A stretch of DNA of 8,654 nucleotides from ZC4RG30 sp041168985 (GCA_041168985.1 JBEEKA010000305.1:1-8654); one strand, 5' to 3'; shown: positions 1-7,461, numbered from the stretch's first letter. The notes: generated by a model not told the origin, from the letters alone. Translations and numbers: made by a program.

Positions 1-537
1 CGACCGCAGCCAATCCAGCGCCGCAACGGCGGAACGGATCTCCCACTGCGTGCCCTGCGGCAGCGTGTCCGGAAGCGTTTCCACGACGCGTTTTCCATCC
101 GCCGTATACAGGCTGCTCGCACCGCCGACGACCATCAGTCTTGTCCGGGCCGTGCCTTGCTGCATCCGCTGGGCTTCGACCATGGCCTGCGCGATCTTCA
201 GCGCGAAATCCGCCGTGGGGGCCGGGCGCACGATGACCGACGACACGACGACATCCTGCCCGGCGATATTCCCGGCGATATCCCGCGCGTCCAGGGCATT
301 GCCCTGGACGAGCTTCACGCCCGCAGGCGCCAACTCGGCCTTCGGGGCGCGGTCCACGACGGTCACGACATGCCCACGCGATACGGCTTCCCTGACGATG
401 CGGCTGCCGATATTGCCGCTTCCGCCGTACACGACGATCTTCAGCGGCCTGGCTGCCCTCTGCTGTGCGACTGCGACGGGACCGAAGGCCAGTGCGGCGG
501 CTGCCAGTGACAGCAAGAGTCGGCGGATGAGCATCAT
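1..537 (-). CDS. Exported NAD(P)-binding Rossmann-fold protein (COG2910/NAD(P)H-binding type), 3' end cut by window edge
   Basis: A minus-strand frame stays open for 179 codons from ATG at 537 to the left edge, so the C-terminus is missing. Residues 1-24 (MMLIRRLLLSLAAAALA then FGPVAVA) look like a signal peptide with a probable AVA/QQ cleavage site; Arg5-Arg6 before Leu residues resembles a weak twin-arginine signal. The mature part starts with a Rossmann beta-strand and the dinucleotide loop G38-x-x-G41-x-x-G44 (YGGSGNIGSRIV). Asp62-Arg63 closes the second strand, QGNALD (78-83) is typical of the NAD(P)H-binding/atypical SDR family, and LMVVGGASSLY (134-144) matches the VVGGAGSL block of COG2910-like putative NADH-flavin reductases. 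Substrate is unknown. The start overlaps the stop of the amidohydrolase (ATGA), preceded by GGAGAAGGA, so the two are translationally coupled. A second in-frame ATG follows at once. Fold confidence is high; reaction unknown. Confidence 0.8.
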   Translation of the reverse strand, partial: MMLIRRLLLSLAAAALAFGPVAVAQQRAARPLKIVVYGGSGNIGSRIVREAVSRGHVVTVVDRAPKAELAPAGVKLVQGNALDARDIAGNIAGQDVVVSSVIVRPAPTADFALKIAQAMVEAQRMQQGTARTRLMVVGGASSLYTADGKRVVETLPDTLPQGTQWEIRSAVAALDWLRS

Positions 538-1403
538 TCCTTCTCCAGGAGACCCAGGGCGCGGATCGCGTTTTCCTTCATGACCAGCGGCTTCACTTCC
601 GGCCGGAACCCGGCCGCATCGAAATCCTTGATCCAGCGATCGGGCGTGATCAGCGGGAAATCCGTGCCGAAGAGCATCTTCGACTTCAGCTGCGTGTTCG
701 CGTAATGGATCAGCTGGGGCGGGAAGTATTTCGGCGACCACCCCGACAGGTCGATATAGACATTCGGCTTGTGCAGGCAGACCGAGAGCGCCTCGTCCTG
801 CCAGGGCCAGGAAGGGTGGGCGATGATGATCGTCATGTCCGGGAAATCCGCGGCGACGTCATCGAGATGCATCGGGTTCGAATACTTGAGGCGCATGCCG
901 CCACCGCCACGCAGCCCGGAACCCATGCCCGAGTGCCCACTGTGGAAGATCACCGGGAGTTTCGCCTCGGCCATCGCCTCGTAATACGGGTAGGCCATGC
1001 GGTCATTGGGATAGAAACCCTGGCAAGTCGGGTGGAACTTGAAGCCACCTATCCCGTCGGCGATCAGTTGCCTGACCTCGCGCAGCCCCAGCTTGCCCTT
1101 GTGGGGATCGACACTGCCGAAAGCGATCATCACATCGCTGTTGGCCTTGGCCGCTTCAAGCACTTCTTCATTCGGAACGCGGCGGCGGCCGATCTCGAAT
1201 TCCGTGTCGACCGTGAACATCACGAGGCCGATCTTCCGTTCCCGGTAAAGGTCGACCGTTTCCTGGATGGTCGGGGGATTGCCCGACTTGAAGTATTTCT
1301 TCTTCTGCTCCTCGAACTCGTTGGCGAAGTCGTCCTCCGGCTGGCGGCAGGAGACTTCGGCGTGGGTGTGCACGTCGATGGCAATGAGGTCGTCGAGCTT
1401 CAT
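534..1403 (-). CDS. Metal-dependent amidohydrolase, COG2159/Amidohydro_2 (ACMSD-like TIM barrel)
   Basis: This encodes 289 residues. The start at 1403 (MKLDDLIAIDVHTHAE) is preferred over the ATG 48 bases upstream because AGGGGA lies 5 bases before it and the family begins just before the first beta-strand. Visible metal/active-site elements are the H12-x-H14 pair (DVHTH), H124 in FKFHP, H154 in VIFHSGHSG, H196 in IIIAHPSWPW and D248 in MLFGTDFP. This is the layout of the Amidohydro_2 family, which includes ACMS decarboxylase, resorcylate decarboxylases and 4-oxalomesaconate hydratase-like enzymes, which bind one divalent metal in a TIM barrel. No signal peptide is seen, so it is probably cytosolic. 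The true substrate (decarboxylation or hydrolysis of an aromatic-derived acid or lactone) cannot be told from the sequence. It is first in a minus-strand operon with the exported NAD(P)-binding protein, with a 4-base overlap, and divergent from gabD. Confidence 0.88.
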   Translation of the reverse strand: MKLDDLIAIDVHTHAEVSCRQPEDDFANEFEEQKKKYFKSGNPPTIQETVDLYRERKIGLVMFTVDTEFEIGRRRVPNEEVLEAAKANSDVMIAFGSVDPHKGKLGLREVRQLIADGIGGFKFHPTCQGFYPNDRMAYPYYEAMAEAKLPVIFHSGHSGMGSGLRGGGGMRLKYSNPMHLDDVAADFPDMTIIIAHPSWPWQDEALSVCLHKPNVYIDLSGWSPKYFPPQLIHYANTQLKSKMLFGTDFPLITPDRWIKDFDAAGFRPEVKPLVMKENAIRALGLLEKE

Positions 1404-1519
1404 GAAATCCCCTGCGGCTTCGCAACAAGCCTGAACTGCCGATTCTGCCACAGCGCTTCGGAATTCCCCTGCACGCCGCGCGTCGTTTTTGCACCGCAGT
1501 TACGGCATAGTCCTACGAT
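1404..1519. promoter_or_regulatory. Divergent intergenic region between the amidohydrolase and gabD
   Basis: These 116 bp separate two divergent operons and must hold promoters for both. I found no strong sigma-70 pair on either strand. Toward gabD, CATAGT at 1506-1511 (4 of 6 matches to the -10 consensus) ends 8 bases before the gabD ATG. Small features seen are the palindrome GGAATTCC (1460-1467) and an 8-base direct repeat TCCCCTGC at 1408-1415 and 1465-1472. The first repeat copy lies over the ribosome binding site of the amidohydrolase gene. No larger operator-like palindrome was recognised. Confidence 0.4.
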
Positions 1520-2980
1520 ATGCAGCTAGACGATCCATCGCTTCTTCGCGACGCTTGCGCCATCAACGGGCGCTGGGTCCCGGCGGACAGCGGCGCAGAG
1601 ATGCGGGTCATCGATCCGGCGACAGGCGAGGCAGTAGGCAAGGTTCCTCGGGCCGGCCAGGCGGAGACGCGCCGTGCCATCGAGGCTGCCGAGGCCGCCC
1701 TGTCCGGGTGGAAAGCGCTCACCGGAAAGGAGCGTGGCCGACTTCTCAGGAACTGGGCCGACCTGATGCTGGACCATCAGGAAGACCTGGCGCGGCTGAT
1801 GACCGCCGAGCAGGGCAAGCCGCTGGCAGAGTCCCGCGGCGAAATCGCCTACGCAGCCAGCTTCCTCGAGTGGTTCGGCGAAGAGGCAAAGAGGGTCTAC
1901 GGCGACACCATCCCGGGACACGGTCGCGACAAGCGAATCCTGGTGCTGAAACAGCCCATCGGCGTCTGCGCCGCCATCACGCCCTGGAACTTCCCATCGG
2001 CCATGATCACGCGGAAGGTGGGCCCTGCCCTCGCTGCGGGCTGTACGGTGGTGATCAAACCTGCAAGCCAGACACCTCTTTCCGCCCTCGCCCTGTGCGA
2101 ACTGGCGAATCGGGCCGGCATACCGCCTGGCGTCGTGAATTGCGTGACGGGCAGTGCCGCTGAAATCGGCGGCGAACTGACCCGCAACCCGGTCGTGCGC
2201 AAGCTCAGCTTCACCGGTTCGACCGAGGTCGGGAAACAGCTGACCGCGCAATGCGCGCCGACCCTCAAGAAAGTGTCGATGGAACTGGGCGGCAACGCCC
2301 CGTTCATCGTGTTCGACGATGCCGATCTGGACGCGGCCGTGAAGGGCGCCCTGGCCTCCAAGTTCCGCAATGCCGGCCAGACCTGTGTCTGCGCGAACCG
2401 GTTGCTGGTCCAGGACGGCGTCTACGAGTCGTTCGCCGAGAAACTCCGGGTCGCGGTCAAGGCCATGCAGGTCGGCCACGGCGTGGCCGAAGGAACGCAG
2501 ATCGGCCCCCTGATCGACGGCAAGGCGGTCGAGAAAGTCGAGGAGCACATCAAGGATGCTGTTTCCCGCGGGGCGGGCATTGCCCTGGGTGGCAAGCGCC
2601 ACGCCCTGGGTGGAAGCTTCTTCGAGCCCACGATCCTCACCGACGTCACCGCCGAAATGCGGGTGGCGCGCGAGGAAACGTTCGGCCCCCTGGCGCCACT
2701 GTTTCGTTTCCGCACGGAGGCCGAGGCGATAGCGCTGGCGAACGACACGGAATCCGGTCTGGCCGCGTATTTCTATTCGCGTGACGTGCACCGCGTCTGG
2801 CGGGTCGCAGAGTCGCTAGAGTACGGCATCGTAGGCATCAACGAGGGCCTGATCTCCACCGAGGTCGCGCCCTTTGGCGGCGTCAAGGAGAGCGGTCTGG
2901 GACGGGAAGGATCGAAGTACGGGATCGACGATTACCTGGAACTGAAATATCTGTGCCTCGGGGGCATGGGGTCGTCATGA
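1520..2980 (+). CDS. gabD: NADP-type succinate-semialdehyde dehydrogenase GabD
   Basis: This 486-residue aldehyde dehydrogenase oxidises succinate semialdehyde to succinate, the last step of the GABA shunt, in the cytosol. Length and start (MQLDDPSLLRDACAINGRWV) match the GabD subfamily; E. coli GabD is about 482 residues. Visible ALDH hallmarks are TPWNFP with oxyanion-hole Asn157, the cofactor-site Lys180 in VVIKPASQTP, FTGSTEVGKQ (231-240), the general base Glu255 in MELGGNAPF, and the nucleophile Cys289 in FRNAGQTCVCANR. Cys291 makes a CVC pair with the nucleophile. EETFGPLAP and PFGGVKESGLGREG complete the C-terminal family blocks. The NADP preference and exact substrate rest on subfamily likeness; glutarate-semialdehyde dehydrogenase is the main alternative. 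No Shine-Dalgarno is visible before the ATG. The stop overlaps the sensor kinase start (ATGA), making this the first gene of a three-gene operon. Confidence 0.9.
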   Translation: MQLDDPSLLRDACAINGRWVPADSGAEMRVIDPATGEAVGKVPRAGQAETRRAIEAAEAALSGWKALTGKERGRLLRNWADLMLDHQEDLARLMTAEQGKPLAESRGEIAYAASFLEWFGEEAKRVYGDTIPGHGRDKRILVLKQPIGVCAAITPWNFPSAMITRKVGPALAAGCTVVIKPASQTPLSALALCELANRAGIPPGVVNCVTGSAAEIGGELTRNPVVRKLSFTGSTEVGKQLTAQCAPTLKKVSMELGGNAPFIVFDDADLDAAVKGALASKFRNAGQTCVCANRLLVQDGVYESFAEKLRVAVKAMQVGHGVAEGTQIGPLIDGKAVEKVEEHIKDAVSRGAGIALGGKRHALGGSFFEPTILTDVTAEMRVAREETFGPLAPLFRFRTEAEAIALANDTESGLAAYFYSRDVHRVWRVAESLEYGIVGINEGLISTEVAPFGGVKESGLGREGSKYGIDDYLELKYLCLGGMGSS

Positions 2981-4749
2981 ACAATCGGACGAATTCCAGG
3001 ACCATGCTGTTCGGCGTCGTTTCGGCCGGCATCATGGTGCTGATCGCCGGGCTGCTGCCTTACCAGGCTGCGAAACGCTTCGCGGCGGCCAATGACAACC
3101 TCGAGCACCAGTACGTCACGCTGGGTGCCCTCGATGCCATCCAGACCTCGCTGCAGACCGCGATCGCCGAACTCCGCGGTTACATGGTCACGGGGGACGG
3201 CGAGCTTGTCGAACGGTTTCACCGCGCGCTCGACGCCATGCACGAGAGCGAAGCGCGGGCTGCCGGTCTGCTTGCGGACGAGCCCGAAATCCTTCCCAGT
3301 TTCAAGATCCTCCAGCAGCAACTTCGCGCGCGGGAAGACCACCTGAAAATCGCGGAATCCGTCGCCGCCGGAGGTCCCGCCGCGGTCCTTGCCGGCATCG
3401 ACCTCAGGCTGGCCCGACAGCAGACCGCCGACGTGACGGAAACCATTTCGCACATCCGGAGTCAGCTGGATGCCTACACGACGGCCCGGGAAACCAAGAT
3501 TGCTTCGGCGTTCCGTCGACTGCAGCTGACCCTGACCCTCTTCCTGATCTCGAGCTTGGTGACACTCGCGATCCTTTACCGCTACGGCAGGAGTTCACGC
3601 GAACGGCGACAGGCCGCGCTGGCAGAAGCCGAGGAACAGCGACGCATTTCAGACTCGATCATCGACAACGCCCCGGTCGCGATCTACCTGCGTGAGGCGG
3701 CGGGCCGGACATTGGTGCGCGTGAACCCCATGATGGCGCAGATGAGCGGCAAGCCCATCGATTTGCTTCTGGGTGCGAAGGGCTGCCCCTTCGGCGCGCA
3801 GGAAATCGAACGTGCGCTGTTGGCCGAGGAGCAGAGCCTGGTTGCCAACCGGCAGTGGCTTTCCAACGGTCAATTCGAACTTGATGCGCCGGGAGGCAAG
3901 CTGACCATCGACGTGCGCACGGTTTTGATCCCCGATCCCCGGGGCGAGGTCCGCTACGTCCTTCGGTTGATCGACGACATCACCGCGCAGCGAAAAGCCA
4001 TGGAGACCGAACGGGCATCGGCTGCCGCGCTCGAGCAGAAAAGCAAGGCACTGGAATTCGCCAACAGGGAACTCGAAAGTTTCAGTTACTCCGTGTCGCA
4101 CGACCTGCGTGCACCGCTGCGGGCCATCGAGGGCTACGCATCGATTCTCGCGGAGGACAACGCGACCCAGCTGGACGAGGCCGGCCAGCGTTACCTGCAG
4201 AACATCCGCAATGGCGCCACGAAGATGGGGGTCCTGATCGAGAACCTCCTGTCCTTCTCCCGCCTCAACCGCCACGCAATGGTCCCCACGGACTGCGACA
4301 CGCCGGCGCTCGTGCAGAACGCCTGGCAGGCGGTCCGAAATGCACACCCTGAGACCAAGGCGCAGCTGACGGTCCTGAACCTGCCCCACTGCAGGGGCGA
4401 CATGCACCTGCTGGAACAGGTCTGGATCAACCTTCTGGACAACGCCGCCAAATACAGTGGAAAGAGCGAAGACCCCCGGATCACCGTCCGCGCCGAATCC
4501 GGCGATGACGGCAGGGAAATCATCTTCCATGTCGAGGACAACGGGGCCGGCTTCGACATGCGCTATTACGACAAGCTGTTCAACGTCTTCCAGCGGCTTC
4601 ACAGCGAATCGCAGTTCCCCGGCACAGGCGTCGGACTGGCCATCGTCCAGCGCATCGTTACGCGACATGGCGGCCGGGCCTTCGCCCGCGGCGAACCCGG
4701 CAAGGGCGCCTGTTTCTCCTTTGCGTTGCCCACCGGGGCCCCGACATGA
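2977..4749 (+). CDS. Membrane sensor histidine kinase, CHASE3-PAS-HisKA-HATPase
   Basis: The product has 590 residues. The start at 2977 is chosen because it overlaps the gabD stop as ATGA and gives a good N-terminus; an in-frame ATG 24 bases upstream lies inside gabD. TM1 is about 11-28, a periplasmic CHASE3-like helical domain about 35-175 (with the characteristic ELRGYMVTGD at 65-74), and TM2 about 183-202. A short coiled stretch leads to a PAS domain at about 222-335. A linker then leads into HisKA with the phosphoacceptor His375 in SVSHDLRAPLRAIEGY, of the kind found in phytochrome-like kinases. The HATPase has the N box (Asn485 in INLLDNAAKY), G1 DNGAGF (521-526) and G2 GTGVGL (549-554), all intact, so it should be an active kinase. 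There is no receiver domain; the next gene, overlapping by ATGA, supplies one. The periplasmic ligand is unknown. Confidence 0.93.
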   Translation: MNNRTNSRTMLFGVVSAGIMVLIAGLLPYQAAKRFAAANDNLEHQYVTLGALDAIQTSLQTAIAELRGYMVTGDGELVERFHRALDAMHESEARAAGLLADEPEILPSFKILQQQLRAREDHLKIAESVAAGGPAAVLAGIDLRLARQQTADVTETISHIRSQLDAYTTARETKIASAFRRLQLTLTLFLISSLVTLAILYRYGRSSRERRQAALAEAEEQRRISDSIIDNAPVAIYLREAAGRTLVRVNPMMAQMSGKPIDLLLGAKGCPFGAQEIERALLAEEQSLVANRQWLSNGQFELDAPGGKLTIDVRTVLIPDPRGEVRYVLRLIDDITAQRKAMETERASAAALEQKSKALEFANRELESFSYSVSHDLRAPLRAIEGYASILAEDNATQLDEAGQRYLQNIRNGATKMGVLIENLLSFSRLNRHAMVPTDCDTPALVQNAWQAVRNAHPETKAQLTVLNLPHCRGDMHLLEQVWINLLDNAAKYSGKSEDPRITVRAESGDDGREIIFHVEDNGAGFDMRYYDKLFNVFQRLHSESQFPGTGVGLAIVQRIVTRHGGRAFARGEPGKGACFSFALPTGAPT

Positions 4750-7421
4750 ACATGCCGGACAACCTGCGCATCCTCCACCTGGAGGACCTGCCCTACGACG
4801 CGGAACTGGTCGAACTGACGCTGCGGCGTTCGGGCCTCAAGTTCGTGGTCGAGCACGTGGACAACGAGGTCGCCCTGCGGGACGGCCTGGAGCGCTTCAA
4901 GCCCGACATCGTCCTGTCGGATTACAACCTGCCGGGTTTCGACGGCATGGCCGCGCTGGAGATCATCCGAAAGGCAGATGCCACTCTTCCCTTCATCTTC
5001 GTGTCGGGGATGATCGGAGAGGACCGCGCGATCGCGGCCCTCAAGCAGGGCGCCACCGACTACGTACTGAAATCGAACCTTTCCCGCCTGTCCACGGCCG
5101 TCACCCGGGCGATCAGCGAACTCGCCACGGAGAAGGCACGCCAGGATGCGGAAGCGCAGCTGCTCGCCAGCGAACGGCGCCTGCGTGACATCATCGATAC
5201 GTCCCAGGACTGGATCTGGGAAATGGATGCCGAAGGGCGCTACACCTTCTGCAGCGGCGCCGTAAGACACATCCTCGGATTCGAGCCGGATGTACTGATC
5301 GGGCGGACCGCCACGGACTTCATGCATCCGGACGACGTCTGGCGTGCGCCCATGCTGCTGCCTGCGCCGGACGCCACGCGCAGCGTCAATGGTGTCAACT
5401 CCCGATGGCTGCACCGGGATGGCAGCCTGCGCTGGCTGGAACGATCGGCCATCCACCTCATGCGTGGAGGCACCCTTGTCGGATACCGGGGCAATGACCG
5501 CGACATCACGCTGCGCATGCAGCATGAAGTGCACATCGCGAGACTGAACCGGGTCCACTCCCTGCTGTCCAGCGTCAACGCCACCGTTGCCAAAGCCGAC
5601 GACTGCGACAGGATGCTGCATGAGATCTGCCGGCTTGCCGTCGACCGCGGGGGATACCTGCGCGTGGTCATCGGACTGCCTGCCGAGCAAGGTTCGACGG
5701 TACTTCGACCCATTGCCTGGAAAAGTTCGCTGGACGATCCCCTGAGGACGCTGGGCTTGTCTTTCAGCGGCGGGGATTTGGCGGAGCATCGGAACCTGGT
5801 GGACGAGGCGCTGGCCTTCCTGAAGCCCGCGGTCTGCGACGACCTGCGTGATGACAGCAGCCGACCGATCTGCCATCGACTCGAGCTGAGCCAGGCGGGC
5901 GTCCGTGCCATTGCGGCGATACCGATGCTGGTCGATGGCAAGGCCGTCGGCGCGATAGTCTTCGAATCGGGCGAGGCTGGTGTTTACGACAACAGCGAAC
6001 TGGAGCTTCTCGAGGACATCGCCACCGACGTGGGCTTCGCACTGCAGTACTTCGAGAAGGACGAGGCCCTCCAATTCCTGTCGAGGTTCGACGCGCTGAC
6101 CCATCTCGCGCGCCGTGAACTCTTCTGCGACCGCATCGCGCGCACGATATCCACGTCCGAGTCCACCGAGCAGATCGCCGTCCTTACGCTGGAACTCGAC
6201 CACATCGGATTCGTGAACGACTCGTATGGCCATGAATTCGGCGACCAGCTGCTGCGGGCCACGTCGGCGCGGCTGCGGGCACGGGTCGGGGATTCGGACC
6301 GCCTCGCCCACCTCGGCAATGGTACGTTCGCCATGTACCTTGCCGGCTCTCAGGCGTTGGACAGCGAAATCGGCCATTCGCGCGAGTTCATCCGCTCCGT
6401 CTTCAATGATTCTTTCGAAGTGGCGGGCAAGGAAATCAACATCAACATCCGGACCGGGCTGTCCATCTATCCCAAGGACGCCGCGAGCCCGATGGAACTG
6501 CTGCAGCATGCGGAGACAGCCCTGCGGCGCGCGAAGGAAGTCGAAGCCACCGATATCGACTATTCCGGCTCCATCAACGAGGAAGTCGCCGCGCGCCTGC
6601 AGCTCATCCAGAGCCTGCATCGCGCGCTGGAGCAGGACCAGTTCGTGCTCCATTACCAGCCACAGGTCGATATCCGCACCGGGAAGGTCCTCGGTGCCGA
6701 AGCTCTGTTGCGGTGGAACGATCCGGACCGCGGGCTGCAGATGCCCGACAAGTTCATCAGCGTGCTCGAGCATTCCGGCGGAATCATCGACGTCGGCTAC
6801 TGGGTCATACGGCAGGCCATGCGCGACAGCCAGGAGCTGTTCAAGCTGGGACACGGCAACCTGCGCGTCGCCGTGAACATCTCGCCCCTGCAGCTCAACC
6901 AGCCCGAATTCGTGCCCAACGTCCTGGCGCTTTCGCTGGAGTTCGGCGACAAGCGACCCCAGCTCGAAGTGGAGATCACGGAAAGCGTGCTCGTACGCGA
7001 CGTCGAGGCATCCATCGAGAAGCTGCGTGCCCTGCGGGAGTTCGGCGTGCGGGTGTCGATGGACGATTTCGGAACCGGTTACTCCTCGCTGTCGCTCCTT
7101 TCCCGGCTGCCAATCGACACGCTCAAGGTGGACCGTTCATTCGTGCGCGCCATCGGCACCGACGCCAATGCCGCCACCGTCGTGACGACGATCATGAACC
7201 TGGCGCGGTCGCTGCGGCTCGAAACCGTCGCGGAAGGCATCGAGACCGAGGAACAGTTGCGGCTGCTCCAACTCGTCAACTGCGACATCGGTCAGGGCTG
7301 GTTGTTCGGCAAGGCCGTGCCCTTCCAGGCCTTCAAGGCCATGCTCGAAAAACAGGGCCATGCGCCGCGGAACCGCGGGCCTGGCGTTTCGGGCTGGTCT
7401 CTTGACACGCCGGATCTATAA
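4746..7421 (+). CDS. Response regulator with c-di-GMP phosphodiesterase output: REC-PAS-GAF-degenerate GGDEF-EAL
   Basis: This 891-residue cytosolic protein has, in order: a receiver at about 6-125 (acidic Glu13/Asp14, phosphoacceptor Asp59 in VLSDYNLPGFDG, Ser87, Lys109); PAS at about 143-258 (DTSQDWIWEMD to GYRGNDRDIT); a GAF-like region at about 265-435; a GGDEF fold at about 440-605; and EAL at about 615-870. The GGDEF signature reads GNGTF (524-528), the RxxD inhibitory-site position reads GDSD (515-518), and the first metal Asp position is Glu483, so diguanylate cyclase activity is not expected. The EAL domain keeps Glu652 (AEALLRW), Asn711 (VNISP), Glu743 (EITES), Asp773/Asp774 (DDFGTGYSSL), Lys794 (LKVDRSF), Glu830 (AEGIET) and Gln850 (GQGW), so c-di-GMP hydrolysis is predicted. 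It overlaps the kinase stop (ATGA) and is presumably its phosphorylation target. Confidence 0.93.
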   Translation: MNMPDNLRILHLEDLPYDAELVELTLRRSGLKFVVEHVDNEVALRDGLERFKPDIVLSDYNLPGFDGMAALEIIRKADATLPFIFVSGMIGEDRAIAALKQGATDYVLKSNLSRLSTAVTRAISELATEKARQDAEAQLLASERRLRDIIDTSQDWIWEMDAEGRYTFCSGAVRHILGFEPDVLIGRTATDFMHPDDVWRAPMLLPAPDATRSVNGVNSRWLHRDGSLRWLERSAIHLMRGGTLVGYRGNDRDITLRMQHEVHIARLNRVHSLLSSVNATVAKADDCDRMLHEICRLAVDRGGYLRVVIGLPAEQGSTVLRPIAWKSSLDDPLRTLGLSFSGGDLAEHRNLVDEALAFLKPAVCDDLRDDSSRPICHRLELSQAGVRAIAAIPMLVDGKAVGAIVFESGEAGVYDNSELELLEDIATDVGFALQYFEKDEALQFLSRFDALTHLARRELFCDRIARTISTSESTEQIAVLTLELDHIGFVNDSYGHEFGDQLLRATSARLRARVGDSDRLAHLGNGTFAMYLAGSQALDSEIGHSREFIRSVFNDSFEVAGKEININIRTGLSIYPKDAASPMELLQHAETALRRAKEVEATDIDYSGSINEEVAARLQLIQSLHRALEQDQFVLHYQPQVDIRTGKVLGAEALLRWNDPDRGLQMPDKFISVLEHSGGIIDVGYWVIRQAMRDSQELFKLGHGNLRVAVNISPLQLNQPEFVPNVLALSLEFGDKRPQLEVEITESVLVRDVEASIEKLRALREFGVRVSMDDFGTGYSSLSLLSRLPIDTLKVDRSFVRAIGTDANAATVVTTIMNLARSLRLETVAEGIETEEQLRLLQLVNCDIGQGWLFGKAVPFQAFKAMLEKQGHAPRNRGPGVSGWSLDTPDL

Positions 7422-7422
7422 T
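7402..7422 (+). promoter_or_regulatory. Candidate sigma-70 promoter elements for the H-NS gene
   Basis: A perfect TATAAT (7417-7422) overlaps the TAA stop of the EAL gene, and a perfect TTGACA (7402-7407) lies upstream, but only 9 bases separate them instead of about 17. TATAAT alone could serve as a -10 box, giving a leader of about 80 nt before the H-NS gene; no good -35 is found at the normal distance (CTGGTC at 7394-7399 is poor). Transcription from here seems likely because the next gene has its own AT-rich leader and ribosome binding site, but the exact promoter is uncertain. Confidence 0.4.
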
Positions 7423-7461
7423 CGGACCGAACCGGCGTATTTTGCGTTTTTATATCCCCCG

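Noticed and set aside
1427..1448. Possible sigma-54 (-24/-12) element for the amidohydrolase on the minus strand (TGGCAGAATCGGCA)
   Set aside because: The GG and GC doublets are 10 bases apart, not the required 12, so it does not fit the sigma-54 consensus.
1404..1451. N-terminal extension of the amidohydrolase to the ATG at 1451
   Set aside because: The added 16 residues do not resemble the family or a signal peptide, and the ATG at 1403 has a good ribosome binding site and starts just before the HxH strand.
705..1529. A 274-codon plus-strand frame opposite the amidohydrolase
   Set aside because: It covers the intact amidohydrolase gene and the divergent promoter region, and its translation matches no family I recognise.
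1526..2791. A 421-codon minus-strand frame opposite gabD
   Set aside because: It is a mirror frame of a well-conserved aldehyde dehydrogenase, with Arg/Gly/His-rich low-information translation and no motif.
3649..4668. A 339-codon minus-strand frame opposite the sensor kinase
   Set aside because: Antisense shadow of the PAS-HisKA-HATPase coding region, with no domain signal.
4599..6854. A 751-codon open frame on the minus strand
   Set aside because: It lies antisense to the kinase end and the REC-PAS-GAF-GGDEF-EAL gene, whose domains and motifs are clear. Its translation has no recognisable domain; long antisense frames are usual in GC-rich genes.
7365..7378. CCGCGG repeated around AA near the end of the EAL gene, as a possible hairpin
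   Set aside because: It lies inside coding sequence, the arms are self-palindromic with only a 2-base spacer, and no T-run follows; it is probably codon-driven.
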